Positions 1 through 7,775 of a stretch of DNA of 21,435 nt are shown piece after piece. Location of the stretch: positions 1 through 21,435 of the IMG/VR virus record IMGVR_UViG_3300034010_000457. One strand, 5' to 3'. The notes under the pieces were generated by a model, which was not told where the DNA came from, did no database searches, and was given only the letters and a program-made list of their open reading frames with translations. Source of the stretch: a virus. Positions within the stretch are counted from its first letter, which is position 1. The number at the start of each line of letters is the position of its first letter. Both the position numbers and the translations under genes were made by a program.

Positions 1-873
1 CATCACATGGCCGGCGGTGGCCGTCGTGTTGATGGTCGCCGCCGTCACGCCGGAGTTCCACCCGCGCCGCTGCGCGTCAATGTTGGCGCTCGTCGCCGTT
101 GTGCCGGTGTATTGCGTCCAAAGGTAATTCCACCCGAACAGATCCACCGTGCAGGAGCCTGAGGCTGGCCAGTCCGCAACCGTGAAATTGATCGTGTCGG
201 CATTGGGAATGGACGCAATCGCATAGCGGCCAGGAACGCCCGTCGCGCCGCTGATGGCTCCCACCATCATGAATTGACCGACATTGGCGGCGGTGAAGCC
301 GTGAGCCGTTTTGGTGACGCTGATCGAGGTGGCGCTGTTGATGGTGCAGGACAGGCCCTCACCCACCCTATCCGCCATCATCACGGCGAAGTTGTTGTTG
401 GCGATTCGCTGCGAAAGAATGGTCTTGTGCCGGGCGATAAAGGCCCCCCGGAACGATTTGAGGCTGCGCGCAAGAAACTCGCTGTTGGTCGTTGTGCCGG
501 TCGTGACAAGCAGGTTGCTGGACGACTGGCTAACGCCCATGCCGGTCCCAAGGCGGCGCTGTGTAAGCTCCGGCGCGAGCAGACCTGATCCGCTATCCGC
601 AAAACTTACAGACCAAATATCAGCCGGGGCCTGCCGAACAACCGCGCCGGGGTCTTCGAACATCGGGTTTTTCGTGAGGATGGCGGAACCATTTTGCACG
701 CTGACAGGAAGGGGGAATCCGGTCGAAACATCCGTTGCGGTTTTGGCGTCATCCGCGCCAGAGAACATGACAAGGCCAACGGATTGCGCCTGAGCGGTCT
801 CACCCGAATAGGTGACTTCGCGGCTTGCAACCTTTACGCCGGTGCCGGGATCATAGCCAACATTATCGGACAT
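1..873 (-). CDS. Virion structural protein, 5' part only (runs off the left edge)
   Basis: The frame opens with ATG at 873 and stays open for 291 codons to base 1, so the C-terminus lies outside the window. A Shine-Dalgarno stretch (GAAGGAAA) lies about 7 nt upstream. The N-terminus has the style of many phage virion proteins (VGLVMFSGADDAKTATDV, then PLPVSVQNG). Later parts are rich in Gly, Ser, Thr and Ala with beta-type segments such as TKTAHGFTAANVGQF, as in tail or neck structural proteins. I see no catalytic motif, signal peptide or membrane segment. It is the most distal virion gene visible in the leftward operon, after the tail-fibre-type gene, which supports a structural role. The exact component (tail, tip or neck) cannot be told. 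That it is a real coding frame is likely; the structural role is inferred from composition and position. Confidence 0.7.
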   Translation of the reverse strand, partial: MSDNVGYDPGTGVKVASREVTYSGETAQAQSVGLVMFSGADDAKTATDVSTGFPLPVSVQNGSAILTKNPMFEDPGAVVRQAPADIWSVSFADSGSGLLAPELTQRRLGTGMGVSQSSSNLLVTTGTTTNSEFLARSLKSFRGAFIARHKTILSQRIANNNFAVMMADRVGEGLSCTINSATSISVTKTAHGFTAANVGQFMMVGAISGATGVPGRYAIASIPNADTINFTVADWPASGSCTVDLFGWNYLWTQYTGTTATSANIDAQRRGWNSGVTAATINTTATAGHVM

Positions 874-918
874 CAGGCGTTTCCTTCGGTGATCGTGAAT
901 GCCTCAACCGTTTGCGGA

Positions 919-1365
919 TTAATCCACATCCACATCGAGCGCCCCAACGGCGAAGGTCTGCGTCGCGTTCGAGCTTGTCGTAACCGAAATCGAAGCGGTC
1001 AACGCGCCCTTGAACAGCAAGTTGCCAGCGCCAGACGCCGCTGTGCCAATGCCGAAGTGAGTGATCGTGGCAGAGCCGGCAGTGCAAGGCCCGAATGCAA
1101 TAGCCGCCGCGTTCGATGCATTGTTGCCGGATACTGTCCAGCCGGAACCAGAGCGGGCAACTGCCTGGCGCGCGTAGCCTGTATAGGATACCTCGCTGGT
1201 ATTCTGCGCGCCCGCCTCGCCGGGGTCTGCCGTATGAAGCGACACAAACAAAGAACCTGCGGTAGCGGATGCTGGCAGCCCCGTTACGTCGCCAATGTTC
1301 GCGATAGCAGCATTCTGGAAAATATGCTGAAGCAGGCTTGTCTCAAAGGCGTTTGTTGCTGACAT
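919..1365 (-). CDS. Phage tail-fibre-type protein
   Basis: 148 aa from ATG at 1365, with AGGGA upstream. The sequence follows a family often annotated as phage tail fibre protein. It has an N-terminal segment ending in GLPASATAGSLFVSLHTADPGEAG, then a Tyr/Gly/Arg segment (SYTGYARQAVARS), then alternating Gly/Ala/Ser/Thr beta segments (GSATITHFGIGTAASGAGNLL). The visible signature is LHTADPGE plus YTGYAR and GIGTA. Its size fits a single small domain rather than a full host-range fibre, so it may be an adaptor, a tip subunit or a fibre-associated protein. It follows the coiled-coil gene by 12 bp and precedes the large virion gene by 45 bp. The role comes from family resemblance; no receptor-binding feature can be seen directly. 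Confidence 0.72.
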   Translation of the reverse strand: MSATNAFETSLLQHIFQNAAIANIGDVTGLPASATAGSLFVSLHTADPGEAGAQNTSEVSYTGYARQAVARSGSGWTVSGNNASNAAAIAFGPCTAGSATITHFGIGTAASGAGNLLFKGALTASISVTTSSNATQTFAVGALDVDVD

Positions 1366-1377
1366 ATCGTGTCCCTA

Positions 1378-1851
1378 TCAGCCGGTCAGTAATTTCTGGA
1401 TAGTCTGCTTCGCCTGTTCGATCTTGACTTCAAGGTCGTCCAGTTCCTGTTGCTTCGCGGAAACCGCCGCGCTGGCTTCGGCCTCGGCCTCTCGCGCACT
1501 TTCGGCGGACTTGCTGGCCTTGGCCGCCGCCACTTTGGCGTTGCTCACCGCGGCCGCCGCGTCGGCCCGCATCTGGTTGGCCTGCTCCTGCGCAGCTTCG
1601 ACGATCTGCTTGGCCTGCGCCGAAAAATCCGAAAGCTGCTTGGCGTAGTTCTCCTGCGCCGCGGTGATCGCCGCGTCCAGTTCCTCGACGCGCTTGCGGG
1701 CTTCGGCCTCGACGGTCGCCAAATCGGCGACGCGCTGCTCCGCAGACGCCACGGTGTCGATGATCGCCTCGAAATGCTTGAGCGCCCGAAACGTGGTCAG
1801 CAGGTTCTTGACCTGCGTTTGGGCCTCCCGGATCGACATATCGGTCATCAC
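1378..1851 (-). CDS. Coiled-coil protein of the virion operon, function unknown
   Basis: 157 aa. It starts with tandem ATGs, the first at 1851, in an ATGA overlap with the stop of the 115-aa gene, so the two are probably translationally coupled. From about residue 30 to the end it is almost entirely Ala, Glu, Gln and Lys with heptad-like spacing (for example QRVADLATVEAEARKRVEEL and later AKQQELDDLEVKIEQAKQTI), which predicts a long parallel coiled coil. There is no signal peptide or membrane segment. Proteins of this kind in phage morphogenesis clusters can be scaffolds, tail rods or assembly chaperones. With no major capsid gene in view, a scaffold role is possible but unproven. I do not recognise a named family. 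Confidence 0.68.
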   Translation of the reverse strand: MMTDMSIREAQTQVKNLLTTFRALKHFEAIIDTVASAEQRVADLATVEAEARKRVEELDAAITAAQENYAKQLSDFSAQAKQIVEAAQEQANQMRADAAAAVSNAKVAAAKASKSAESAREAEAEASAAVSAKQQELDDLEVKIEQAKQTIQKLLTG

Positions 1852-2195
1852 TTCCTCCGCAGGAGCATCGTAACGTTGACGTTGACGTCAATCCCGCCGA
1901 AAACGCGCGGGCGTATGAATGTCGTTGCCTCGGCCACAAGCTTGATGTCGGCGCCGGACATGGACACTTCACTGCCAAGCTGGTCGGTCAGCGTGGCCCA
2001 TGCGGTTGGCGGATCGAGCAGCGAGCCCTCAAGCACAACCGTCGTGCCGTTGAACACGCCGCTGACCTGCACGGTGCGGTCAGCGTAGGCCGGATAGTCG
2101 ATCGGTGCACCGTCGTCGCCGGCCGCAAGACCGGCCCACGTGACGCGGATCAGTCCGGTATCTGTCGTCTGGATCGTCGGGTCGATGGTGCTCAT
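1848..2195 (-). CDS. Small virion-operon protein, unknown
   Basis: 115 aa from ATG at 2195, with AGGA about 10 nt upstream, 9 bp after the portal stop. The composition suggests a soluble beta-rich protein: VQVSGVFNGTTVVLEGSL in the middle and a C-terminal segment GGIDVNVNVTMLLRRK. There is no membrane segment, cysteine cluster or known catalytic motif. The position directly after the portal and before the coiled-coil gene suggests a head-tail joining, decoration or minor capsid component. That is inference from gene order only; I do not recognise the family. The stop overlaps the next start (ATGA). Confidence 0.65.
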   Translation of the reverse strand: MSTIDPTIQTTDTGLIRVTWAGLAAGDDGAPIDYPAYADRTVQVSGVFNGTTVVLEGSLLDPPTAWATLTDQLGSEVSMSGADIKLVAEATTFIRPRVFGGIDVNVNVTMLLRRK

Positions 2196-2204
2196 GGCTG
2201 TGTC

Positions 2205-3887
2205 CTATATCACGGCGGTTTGGTTTCCGGCAACGCTGTTCGCTTCCGCCAAGGTTTTCACGGTGTCGGCGATGACAGGCGCGGCCTGAAGCATCTGCTG
2301 CGCCTGCACCTGCTGCTGCTGCCCGGCTTCCATCTCGGCCACTTCGTCGTCGGTGAACATGATGTCCGCCGGGGCGCCGTTGAGTTCCGTGATGCGTTCC
2401 AGTGCCCGCTCGTAGTTGACCTTCTGCACGATCCGCCGTGCGCGATCCTGATCCGCCGCCGCGACCTGTGTGGCCGCCTGGCTGACGAACTCCAAGGTGC
2501 GCAGGATGCCGACGCCTTCCTCGGCGCGCATGGCGCGGGTCAGTGGGCTGTCGTATTCAAAGTCGATCTCCCCGCCGGCCTCGACCAGTTCGGCGGGAAT
2601 GTCGTTCACCGACACGACGCCCGCGTTGAACAGGATGTCGATCTCACGCTCGATGATGACGGACAGGAACTCGGTGCGCAGCCGCCCGCCGAGCGGCCCG
2701 AGCAGCGCACCTTTCTCCTGCACAAGCTGCATGACCTCAGTGGCCGTCATGCGCTTCGTGTTCTCGACGAGCACCTGAAACAGATTGACGAGAAACGCAT
2801 TGTTGATGGCCTGCCGGCGCTGGTCCTGCAATTCCAGCCCGAAGCCGGGGTCGCCCTGCGGACGCAGCGGCGCGACGCGCGGCTGCCCGTCTGCCCCGAG
2901 ATAACCGTAATTGACCGCGCCGGGCCGGGCCGCGAACGGGTCAAGGCTGTCGCCATCGACCGCCAGCCACGGCGGATCAGTGACAAGCTGGCCGTAGCGC
3001 AGGCTGGTCTTGGCCATCTCCTGCAAGGTTAGGTTATCCGCGAGGCATCGCTCGGCAGCACCGCGTGCATAGATCTCGCGCGGCGCGGTGACGTCACGGG
3101 CAACCGCGAACGGGAATGTGCGGTAGCCGCTTTCCTCGACAATCGTGCTGTCCTTGCCGACGATGAACGTGCAGGACGCGAACGGCATGTTCTTGGCGTC
3201 GCGCTTCTTTGGGTCACGGTCGCGGCGCGGGTACACAGCTTTGCAGAACTTGACCGAGCGCTGTGGATTTTTCTCGATGTCCGCCGCGATGTCGGGCGGC
3301 AACTTTTCCACGCCGAACTTTTCGGCGGCCTGACGCACGGTGTACTCGTGCTCCCAATACGCGGTGTCGATGCGGCCTTGCGCGTCCTCGTCGAACCAAA
3401 TCTCGGACAGGTGAACCGTGATATACCGGATGCCGGGCCGCGCGTCGTGGATGTACAGCACGCCATTCCCGAATGCGCCGACGCTGGTATAGACCTCGTT
3501 GACCCGGCTTGCGAAATTGGCGCGCGGCGAATACCGCACAGAGAACAGCAGATCCGTCAGGTCGTCGCAGAAGCGGCGCACGCGCTGGTTCTGGCGCAGG
3601 GTCTTGCGCTTCGGGACCAGCGTGTGCCAGCGCGTCGTTTGCGGAGTGACCAAAGTGTCGATCGCGGCGGCGAAGCGGGGCAGCGCGAGCTGCGCCGTGC
3701 TGTCGAAAATGTCGTAATCCTGGCGGCTGCCGGGAAAGTAGGTCGTCTGGAAGCCGACGGCGGACGGCAGCACAAGGCGCGCAATGCGATCCCACCGGCT
3801 GTCAAAGTTGACGCGGTTCGTCTTGAGCTTCGCCAGCCGTTCGCTGTGCCATTTAGCCTTGTCGTCCGCGCCGCCGTACATCGTCAC
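2205..3887 (-). CDS. Portal protein, podovirus-type head-tail connector
   Basis: 560 aa if started at GTG 3887, which forms a GTGA overlap with the preceding small gene; ATG at 3881 is an alternative two codons in. The sequence matches the T7-like head-to-tail connector family (Pfam Head-tail_con). Visible signs are an N-terminal helical region with RWDRIARLVLP, then FDSTAQLALPRFAAAIDTLVTPQ, then RVNEVYTSVGAFGNGVLYIH, the wing and stem region, and a C-terminal NTKRMTATEVMQLVQEKG followed by a Gln-rich tail (QQQQVQAQQ). Length fits the family (about 500-560 aa). The dodecameric portal forms the DNA channel at one capsid vertex, docks the terminase during packaging and binds the tail afterwards. 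It lies downstream of the large terminase, as usual. Identification is firm. Confidence 0.93.
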   Translation of the reverse strand: MTMYGGADDKAKWHSERLAKLKTNRVNFDSRWDRIARLVLPSAVGFQTTYFPGSRQDYDIFDSTAQLALPRFAAAIDTLVTPQTTRWHTLVPKRKTLRQNQRVRRFCDDLTDLLFSVRYSPRANFASRVNEVYTSVGAFGNGVLYIHDARPGIRYITVHLSEIWFDEDAQGRIDTAYWEHEYTVRQAAEKFGVEKLPPDIAADIEKNPQRSVKFCKAVYPRRDRDPKKRDAKNMPFASCTFIVGKDSTIVEESGYRTFPFAVARDVTAPREIYARGAAERCLADNLTLQEMAKTSLRYGQLVTDPPWLAVDGDSLDPFAARPGAVNYGYLGADGQPRVAPLRPQGDPGFGLELQDQRRQAINNAFLVNLFQVLVENTKRMTATEVMQLVQEKGALLGPLGGRLRTEFLSVIIEREIDILFNAGVVSVNDIPAELVEAGGEIDFEYDSPLTRAMRAEEGVGILRTLEFVSQAATQVAAADQDRARRIVQKVNYERALERITELNGAPADIMFTDDEVAEMEAGQQQQVQAQQMLQAAPVIADTVKTLAEANSVAGNQTAVI

Positions 3888-4075
3888 TGGCCCGTCCGCG
3901 TCGTGGTGCCAAGGTCGGGCAGCCCGCTTTCACTGGTCAGGATGCTGGTACGGCGGCCCGAGCGGCGCGCAACGCGATCCTGCTCGTTCATCCGCGCAAC
4001 GGCGTCATCGACCTGCGGCGGCGGCGGGGCGGGCGGCTGCGGCTTCGGTCCACTGCCACCAAACAACGTTGCCAT
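3884..4075 (-). CDS. Small Pro-rich protein between terminase and portal
   Basis: 63 aa. I chose ATG at 4075 because GGAGG lies 8 nt upstream; the longer frame would need a TTG at 4090 with no ribosome site. The layout is MATLFGG, then a proline run (PKPQPPAPPPPQ), then charged residues, then RRTSILTSESGL and a short tail. This layout (Gly-rich start, poly-Pro, a basic patch followed by a ST-I-L-T motif) recurs in small phage proteins next to the terminase and portal genes, so I am fairly confident it is a real gene. Its function is not established from what I know; a head-completion or virion-associated role is a guess. It starts 4 bp after the terminase stop and its own stop overlaps the portal GTG. 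Confidence 0.72.
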   Translation of the reverse strand: MATLFGGSGPKPQPPAPPPPQVDDAVARMNEQDRVARRSGRRTSILTSESGLPDLGTTTRTGQ

Positions 4076-4079
4076 GGGG

Positions 4080-5528
4080 CTAACCTCCAAACCTAACCTC
4101 GCCCGTGCCGAGCGCGGTGACGGACCTGAAATCGCCGTTCCACGACGGCCTGCGGTTCGGCGTTCGACCGAAGCGCCTGCCCATCATGCCGTAGCGGCTC
4201 GCCGAGATCAAGTCGTCGTTCAACTTGACGATCAGGCCGTCCTTGCGATGGTACAGGGAGAACTCGTTGAACCACATCGGGCAGGTGTCGAACACCTTCC
4301 ACCGGCCCTCGTTCATGCGGGTCAGCATCTCCATGATGCCCGCCTCGACCGCGATCGAGCCGTCATCAAATGTTACATGGGTCGGATGCACGATCAGCCC
4401 GGCGTTCTTGTACTGCTTCGCCATGGCGATACCGCCGTCGATGCCCGAGCGCTCGCCGTCATGCGGCCACATCCACGGCAACCACTGGCCCCATTGGCGC
4501 AGAACCGTGCCGTGCTCGGCCGGCGTTTTCTTGGTCTGGCGGTATTCCCGAATCACGTAGATCGTATCGGTGTCGCGGTCCCATGCCATCTCGACGGCGG
4601 CGGTCGGATGGTCCCACCCGAAGTCCAGCGCCCCGAGCCGCGACCAGTGATCAGGAATGCGGATCGGTGACACCTTGATCATCTCCTCGGGCACCGGAAA
4701 GACGCGGCCCGAGCCAAGGACCGGGATGCCCTTGGTGCGGGCCTCGCGGGTCGCGTCGTCATAGGACGCGATGATCTTCGCCTTGTGCTCGGCGGTGTAG
4801 TGATCCACGTCGTCGATCGTCATCTGCACGACGATGCGGTCGTTTCCGGGCGTCTGGAAGAACTTCATCACGACCTGGGACATGCCCTTGAGCGGCGTGA
4901 ACGTGATGTAAATCATGCCCTGCGTGGCGTTGGTGCGGGTGATCGCTTCCTCGTACACGTCGTATGGCGGCTCTTCGTCCATCCACACGCCGTCCACGGT
5001 GTCGGCCTGCCACTTCGACCGACCCTGATCGAACGACTTGAAGCGCACGACGGACTGTCCGCCCTGCACGTGGTTCACAACCACGGCGTCGATCGCGTCC
5101 TTGACGCCGGGGCGGCGCTTGGGTTTCTGCGCGATCATGTCGCGCGGGATCAGCCCCGTGCCCCATTGTTCCTCGATCGACGGCGGCCCCATCAGCAGGC
5201 GCTGCATACCGTCTCGGGTCAGTTCGCCGCTTTCCGATCCGGCGAGCCACGAGGTTGGGCGGGACCAGCGCCTGCCGTTCCACCACGGCGGGTACATCCC
5301 GGTCAGGTGCATGGCGAGTTCCGCGGCGCCGGAATACGTCTTGCCAAGCTGATTGCCCGCCGCGAACAGCCGTTCGCGATACGCGGCGCCGTGCTGATGG
5401 AACAGCTTCTGCTTGGCGTAGGGCTGGTAATCTTCCAGTTTCTTGAGCTTGGCCGCCTCGTGCTTCTGCGCCTCAAGCCGGCGCAGGGCATCGCGGATCT
5501 GCTCGTCAGTGAGTTTGGTCAGGTCCAT
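4080..5528 (-). CDS. terL: Terminase large subunit (ATPase and nuclease)
   Basis: 482 aa from ATG at 5528; a longer reading from TTG 5618 would sit wholly inside the upstream gene and is rejected. The N-terminal ATPase shows Walker A GNQLGKT at residues 58-64 and Walker B VWMDEE at about 181-186, followed by a coupling-type segment TFTPLKGMSQ near 210. The C-terminal RNase H-like nuclease is suggested by LDFGWDHPTA near 301-310, with its acidic residue, and by further acidic patches. The protein powers DNA translocation into the procapsid and cuts concatemers, docking on the portal encoded just downstream. Its start overlaps the DUF6378 gene by 23 bp. No adjacent gene is recognisable as the small terminase. 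Identification is firm. Confidence 0.92.
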   Translation of the reverse strand: MDLTKLTDEQIRDALRRLEAQKHEAAKLKKLEDYQPYAKQKLFHQHGAAYRERLFAAGNQLGKTYSGAAELAMHLTGMYPPWWNGRRWSRPTSWLAGSESGELTRDGMQRLLMGPPSIEEQWGTGLIPRDMIAQKPKRRPGVKDAIDAVVVNHVQGGQSVVRFKSFDQGRSKWQADTVDGVWMDEEPPYDVYEEAITRTNATQGMIYITFTPLKGMSQVVMKFFQTPGNDRIVVQMTIDDVDHYTAEHKAKIIASYDDATREARTKGIPVLGSGRVFPVPEEMIKVSPIRIPDHWSRLGALDFGWDHPTAAVEMAWDRDTDTIYVIREYRQTKKTPAEHGTVLRQWGQWLPWMWPHDGERSGIDGGIAMAKQYKNAGLIVHPTHVTFDDGSIAVEAGIMEMLTRMNEGRWKVFDTCPMWFNEFSLYHRKDGLIVKLNDDLISASRYGMMGRRFGRTPNRRPSWNGDFRSVTALGTGEVRFGG

Positions 5529-5781
5529 GGCTGAGATGATCCGCCACCAACTTGGCGTACCCGGCAATGTCGATCCAGTGATCGGCGTGGCTCGGGTCGC
5601 CGTTGAGAATGCGCGCAATCTTCACGAAGATCATCGTCAGCGCAAGGGCGGACGTTTCCGGCAGTGGCTGGCCAGAGGATTGCCATGCCGCGAGCAGCGT
5701 GGCGTAAGTGTCCGCCACGGCCGCATAGTCGCCGTGAGTTTTCCCCCGCTCGCCGATCAGGTCGTCCAGTTCACCAGCCAT
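5506..5781 (-). CDS. DUF6378 family phage protein
   Basis: 91 aa from ATG at 5781, with AGGGG about 10 nt upstream. The family pattern is clear: an N-terminal segment with HGDYAAVADTYATLL, a middle MIFVKIARIL, and the hallmark HADHWIDIAGYAKL near the C-terminus. DUF6378 proteins are small and widespread in phages; their biochemical role is not known to me. The invariant His, Asp and Trp around HWIDIAGYA hint at a conserved binding site. Here the gene lies inside the packaging operon, overlapping both the upstream 176-aa gene (11 bp) and the terminase (23 bp). In many phages the family sits in nucleotide-metabolism or replication regions instead, so location does not settle its job. Confidence 0.75.
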   Translation of the reverse strand: MAGELDDLIGERGKTHGDYAAVADTYATLLAAWQSSGQPLPETSALALTMIFVKIARILNGDPSHADHWIDIAGYAKLVADHLSHGPDQTH

Positions 5782-6301
5782 CGGCGCTGAACCCCTGAAC
5801 CTGAACCCGTGAAACCTCGGTTGCGTCGAGATCGACCTGCAGCGTAATCGGCAGCGAGCGCGAGCGCTTGGTGATGCCGACCTTGGTGATCTCGTTCACC
5901 GTGACGAGCAGCCCGTTCCACGCTTTCGCAAACCGGCGCTTGTGCTCGGGCACCCCGTCGAGAAGCTGCGGCAGCAGGCCGTTCGACATCGTGTATCCGC
6001 CCATCCACTGCACCATACCGGGCGGCAGCGTCTCGACCGTGCGGTACTCGTCGTTCGCTGCGGCCAGTTCCTCGATCGCCGCGCCGAGCTTCTGCTTCAG
6101 CGATTTCTCAAGGATCAGAGGCAGCATGGCGCGCGCCAGATCGGGCAGCGACTGCCACGCCTGCGCCTTCACCAGATCGCGGGCCTTGCGCGCGTCGGCG
6201 GAGAACGTCTGCTCGCGCACTTCCTCGCGCGACAACCCCTTGGCCGTATCGACCAGTTTGCCCGCATTCGCCGCGCGGATCGCCTCAAGACGTTCACTCA
6301 T
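5771..6301 (-). CDS. Unknown packaging-operon protein (small-terminase candidate)
   Basis: 176 aa. ATG at 6301 was chosen because AGGA lies about 9 nt upstream and the start forms an ATGA overlap with the membrane peptide gene; the longer reading to 6364 has no ribosome site. The N-terminal half is helical and charged (SERLEAIRAANAGKLVDTAKG, then SREEVREQTFSADARKARDLV); the rest mixes helix and beta segments, ending in SLPITLQVDLDATEVSRVQVQGF. There are no membrane segments, cysteine motifs or catalytic signatures I recognise. It sits two genes upstream of the large terminase, so it is one of two candidates, with the 272-aa gene, for the missing small terminase. I cannot confirm this: no helix-turn-helix is evident. 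Confidence 0.6.
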   Translation of the reverse strand: MSERLEAIRAANAGKLVDTAKGLSREEVREQTFSADARKARDLVKAQAWQSLPDLARAMLPLILEKSLKQKLGAAIEELAAANDEYRTVETLPPGMVQWMGGYTMSNGLLPQLLDGVPEHKRRFAKAWNGLLVTVNEITKVGITKRSRSLPITLQVDLDATEVSRVQVQGFSADGW

Positions 6302-6444
6302 TTCGTTTTTCCTGTTTTGGTGGCGACGGAAAGTGGGTCGGGTGAGCGGGGCGCATTGCGCCACGAGCGCGCATGACTGGCGCTCGCCAGCAGCAGGATG
6401 AGGGAGCCAATCGCAGCAACCGCCAACCAGAAGCTACCACCCAT
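6298..6444 (-). CDS. 48-aa single-span membrane protein
   Basis: This short frame starts at ATG 6444 and ends in a TGA that overlaps the ATG of the 176-aa gene (ATGA). A very good Shine-Dalgarno sequence, GGAGGA, lies 8 nt before the start, inside the end of the 272-aa gene. The peptide begins MGGSFWLAVAAIGSLILLLASASHAR, one hydrophobic helix of about 18 residues, followed by a basic, Pro/Ser/Thr-rich cytoplasmic-type tail ending TKTGKTK. The start signal and the tight overlaps on both sides argue that it is real. Small membrane peptides in phages can be holins, pinholins, spanin parts or superinfection-exclusion factors. No endolysin lies nearby in this window, so none of these can be assigned. 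Confidence 0.68.
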   Translation of the reverse strand: MGGSFWLAVAAIGSLILLLASASHARSWRNAPRSPDPLSVATKTGKTK

Positions 6445-7252
6445 CGTCGTAATCCTCCGCGTTGACATCAACAACCCCGCGCAGTCCCGTGACTGCCCGG
6501 CTGTCGTCCGGCGCCACGAGGCCGGGTTTCCGGTCCTCCGTGATATTCGCCGCGTCGTGCAGCACCATCGCCCGTGTCACGAACGCATCCGCCGGCTCCG
6601 CAAATTCTACGTCCTGCGGGTTGACCGTGATGATCTTCATCTCCTGCTCGCGACGCCGAAGCTCATCCCCGAGCGCCTCGATGATCAAATCAAGTTGCTT
6701 GCTGTCCGGCGCGTGCTGCACCGGCTCAACCCCGGCCGGCAGATAGGTTGACCGCGCCAGATCGCGCACCAGCTTCAGATACTGCCCCGGCTGCCGATCG
6801 GCCAAACGCTCGAGCGTATCCGTCAGCCGCTCCGACGTGGATACCTTGCGCACGGCGGATACCAGCCGAAACGCCGTGTCCGCCTGGACCTGCTTCACTT
6901 CCATCTGCCGGATGGCAACCTTGGGCAGCTCGGGCAGCCCGGCCTCGATGCGCGCGAGCATATGGACCTCGCCGCAAATCTGGTCATTCAGGATGTTCGA
7001 TTTCTTGTCCGCCCCAAGGTTCCAGCGCGGATGATCCGGGTAGAACCGGCAGATCGCCACAACGCCGTCCTTCTGGCGGAACCACTCTCGCGTATCCGGC
7101 TGGATATGCGCCTCCCCGTGCCGGATCGCCGCGGGCGGATACGACCATATCCGGCTGTTCTCGTCGGGCAGTTCGCCCGGCGGTAGCGGCGCCGGCAATC
7201 TCGGGCGGCCCATGATGCCGTGTGCGGTTTTGTGGGGCGGGTCCTTGCGCAT
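6434..7252 (-). CDS. Unknown 272-aa protein of the packaging operon
   Basis: The frame starts at ATG 7252, one base after the stop of the zinc-ribbon gene; an internal ATG at 7213 (start of MGRPRLPAPLPPGELPDE) is an alternative because no clear ribosome site precedes either one. The sequence is hydrophilic with a Pro-rich N-terminus, an aromatic central part (SRIWSYPPAAIRHGEAH, then FYPDHPRWNLGADKKSN), and a helical C-terminal half containing IIEALGDELRRREQEMKI. There are no membrane segments, cysteines in pairs or recognised catalytic motifs. It lies at the head of the packaging operon and could include the small-terminase function, but I do not recognise a family. Its first seven codons are part of a 21-bp repeat also found at 7776-7796. 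Confidence 0.62.
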   Translation of the reverse strand: MRKDPPHKTAHGIMGRPRLPAPLPPGELPDENSRIWSYPPAAIRHGEAHIQPDTREWFRQKDGVVAICRFYPDHPRWNLGADKKSNILNDQICGEVHMLARIEAGLPELPKVAIRQMEVKQVQADTAFRLVSAVRKVSTSERLTDTLERLADRQPGQYLKLVRDLARSTYLPAGVEPVQHAPDSKQLDLIIEALGDELRRREQEMKIITVNPQDVEFAEPADAFVTRAMVLHDAANITEDRKPGLVAPDDSRAVTGLRGVVDVNAEDYDDGW

Positions 7253-7255
7253 GTC
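7235..7255. repeat. 21-bp direct repeat, copy 1
   Basis: An exact 21-bp match to 7776-7796. Here it covers the stop of the zinc-ribbon gene and the first codons (minus strand ATGCGCAAGGA...) of the 272-aa gene. The half TCCTTGCGCA also occurs in the palindrome at 7706-7719. Confidence 0.85.
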
Positions 7256-7697
7256 AGGTCGGTTTCCCTGTTTCCGTCAGTAGCTTTCGCGCCACCGCCA
7301 GCTTTTCATCGAGCCATTCCAGTTTCTCGCGGCAGTTAAAACCGAGGCCCCACGCCCCGATGGTGCCGTTTTTATCAAAAGTAATGGCCGCAACAAGCTC
7401 CTCGGGGTCGGCCGCGAGAATGCGTCGGCACGCTGCCCCGCTTGACCCAAGTGCCGTAACAATCGTGGAGCCTCCTGTTTCCATCGGGGCCAGTGGTTGC
7501 GCGCTCGCGTCCGGCAACTTCGCCCGCCACTCCCCGTTCACTCCGTCGGCCACAGACCCGCAACTCACACACTCAAGCTGTCCGTCCGCCCGAGCGAAGT
7601 AGCTTGTACATCCGCACCCACACCGCCAAACCGCGTCCGGGCCAGGTTCGCTCCCTTTTGGGCTCCGGTGATCGTCAAGTTGAATAACGTCCGACAT
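7254..7697 (-). CDS. Small zinc-ribbon protein, first gene of the leftward operon
   Basis: 147 aa from ATG at 7697, with AAGGAG 7 nt upstream. In-frame codons continue back to an ATG at 7793 but have low-complexity content and no ribosome site, so I prefer the internal start. The protein has a zinc-ribbon-like segment at residues 25-48: WRCGCGCTSYF, then LECVSCG, giving cysteines 26, 28, 30, 43 and 46. The rest is neutral, with a C-terminal helix (REKLEWLDEKLAVARKLL). Such ribbons bind zinc and often contact nucleic acid or a protein partner; the partner here is unknown. The ribosome site lies in a palindrome (7706-7719) that could fold over it, so translation may be controlled. Confidence 0.65.
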   Translation of the reverse strand: MSDVIQLDDHRSPKGSEPGPDAVWRCGCGCTSYFARADGQLECVSCGSVADGVNGEWRAKLPDASAQPLAPMETGGSTIVTALGSSGAACRRILAADPEELVAAITFDKNGTIGAWGLGFNCREKLEWLDEKLAVARKLLTETGKPT

Positions 7698-7705
7698 CGG
7701 TCCTC

Positions 7706-7719
7706 TCCTTGCGCAAGGA
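7706..7719 (-). promoter_or_regulatory. Palindrome covering the ribosome site of the zinc-ribbon gene
   Basis: TCCTTGCGCAAGGA is a perfect 14-bp palindrome. On the minus-strand transcript it can form a 5-bp stem with a GCGC loop that pairs the AAGGA of the Shine-Dalgarno sequence of the gene starting at 7697. This would allow translational control or binding of a dimeric DNA protein. Function is inferred from position only. Confidence 0.45.
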
Positions 7720-7775
7720 TGCCAGTCACTTCGATTTCGCGGCCATCGCGCGGCAGAAAGCGGCGCAAAGGGCAA

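Noticed and set aside
3348-4670. Long plus-strand open frame (440 codons) opposite the portal and terminase
   Set aside because: It lies antisense to two firmly identified genes, has no ribosome site, and its product is Arg/Val/His-rich with no domain. High GC content gives long antisense frames.
5529-5618. N-terminal extension of the large terminase to a TTG codon
   Set aside because: The extension overlaps the DUF6378 gene in another frame, has no ribosome site, and gives a peptide unlike terminase N-termini.
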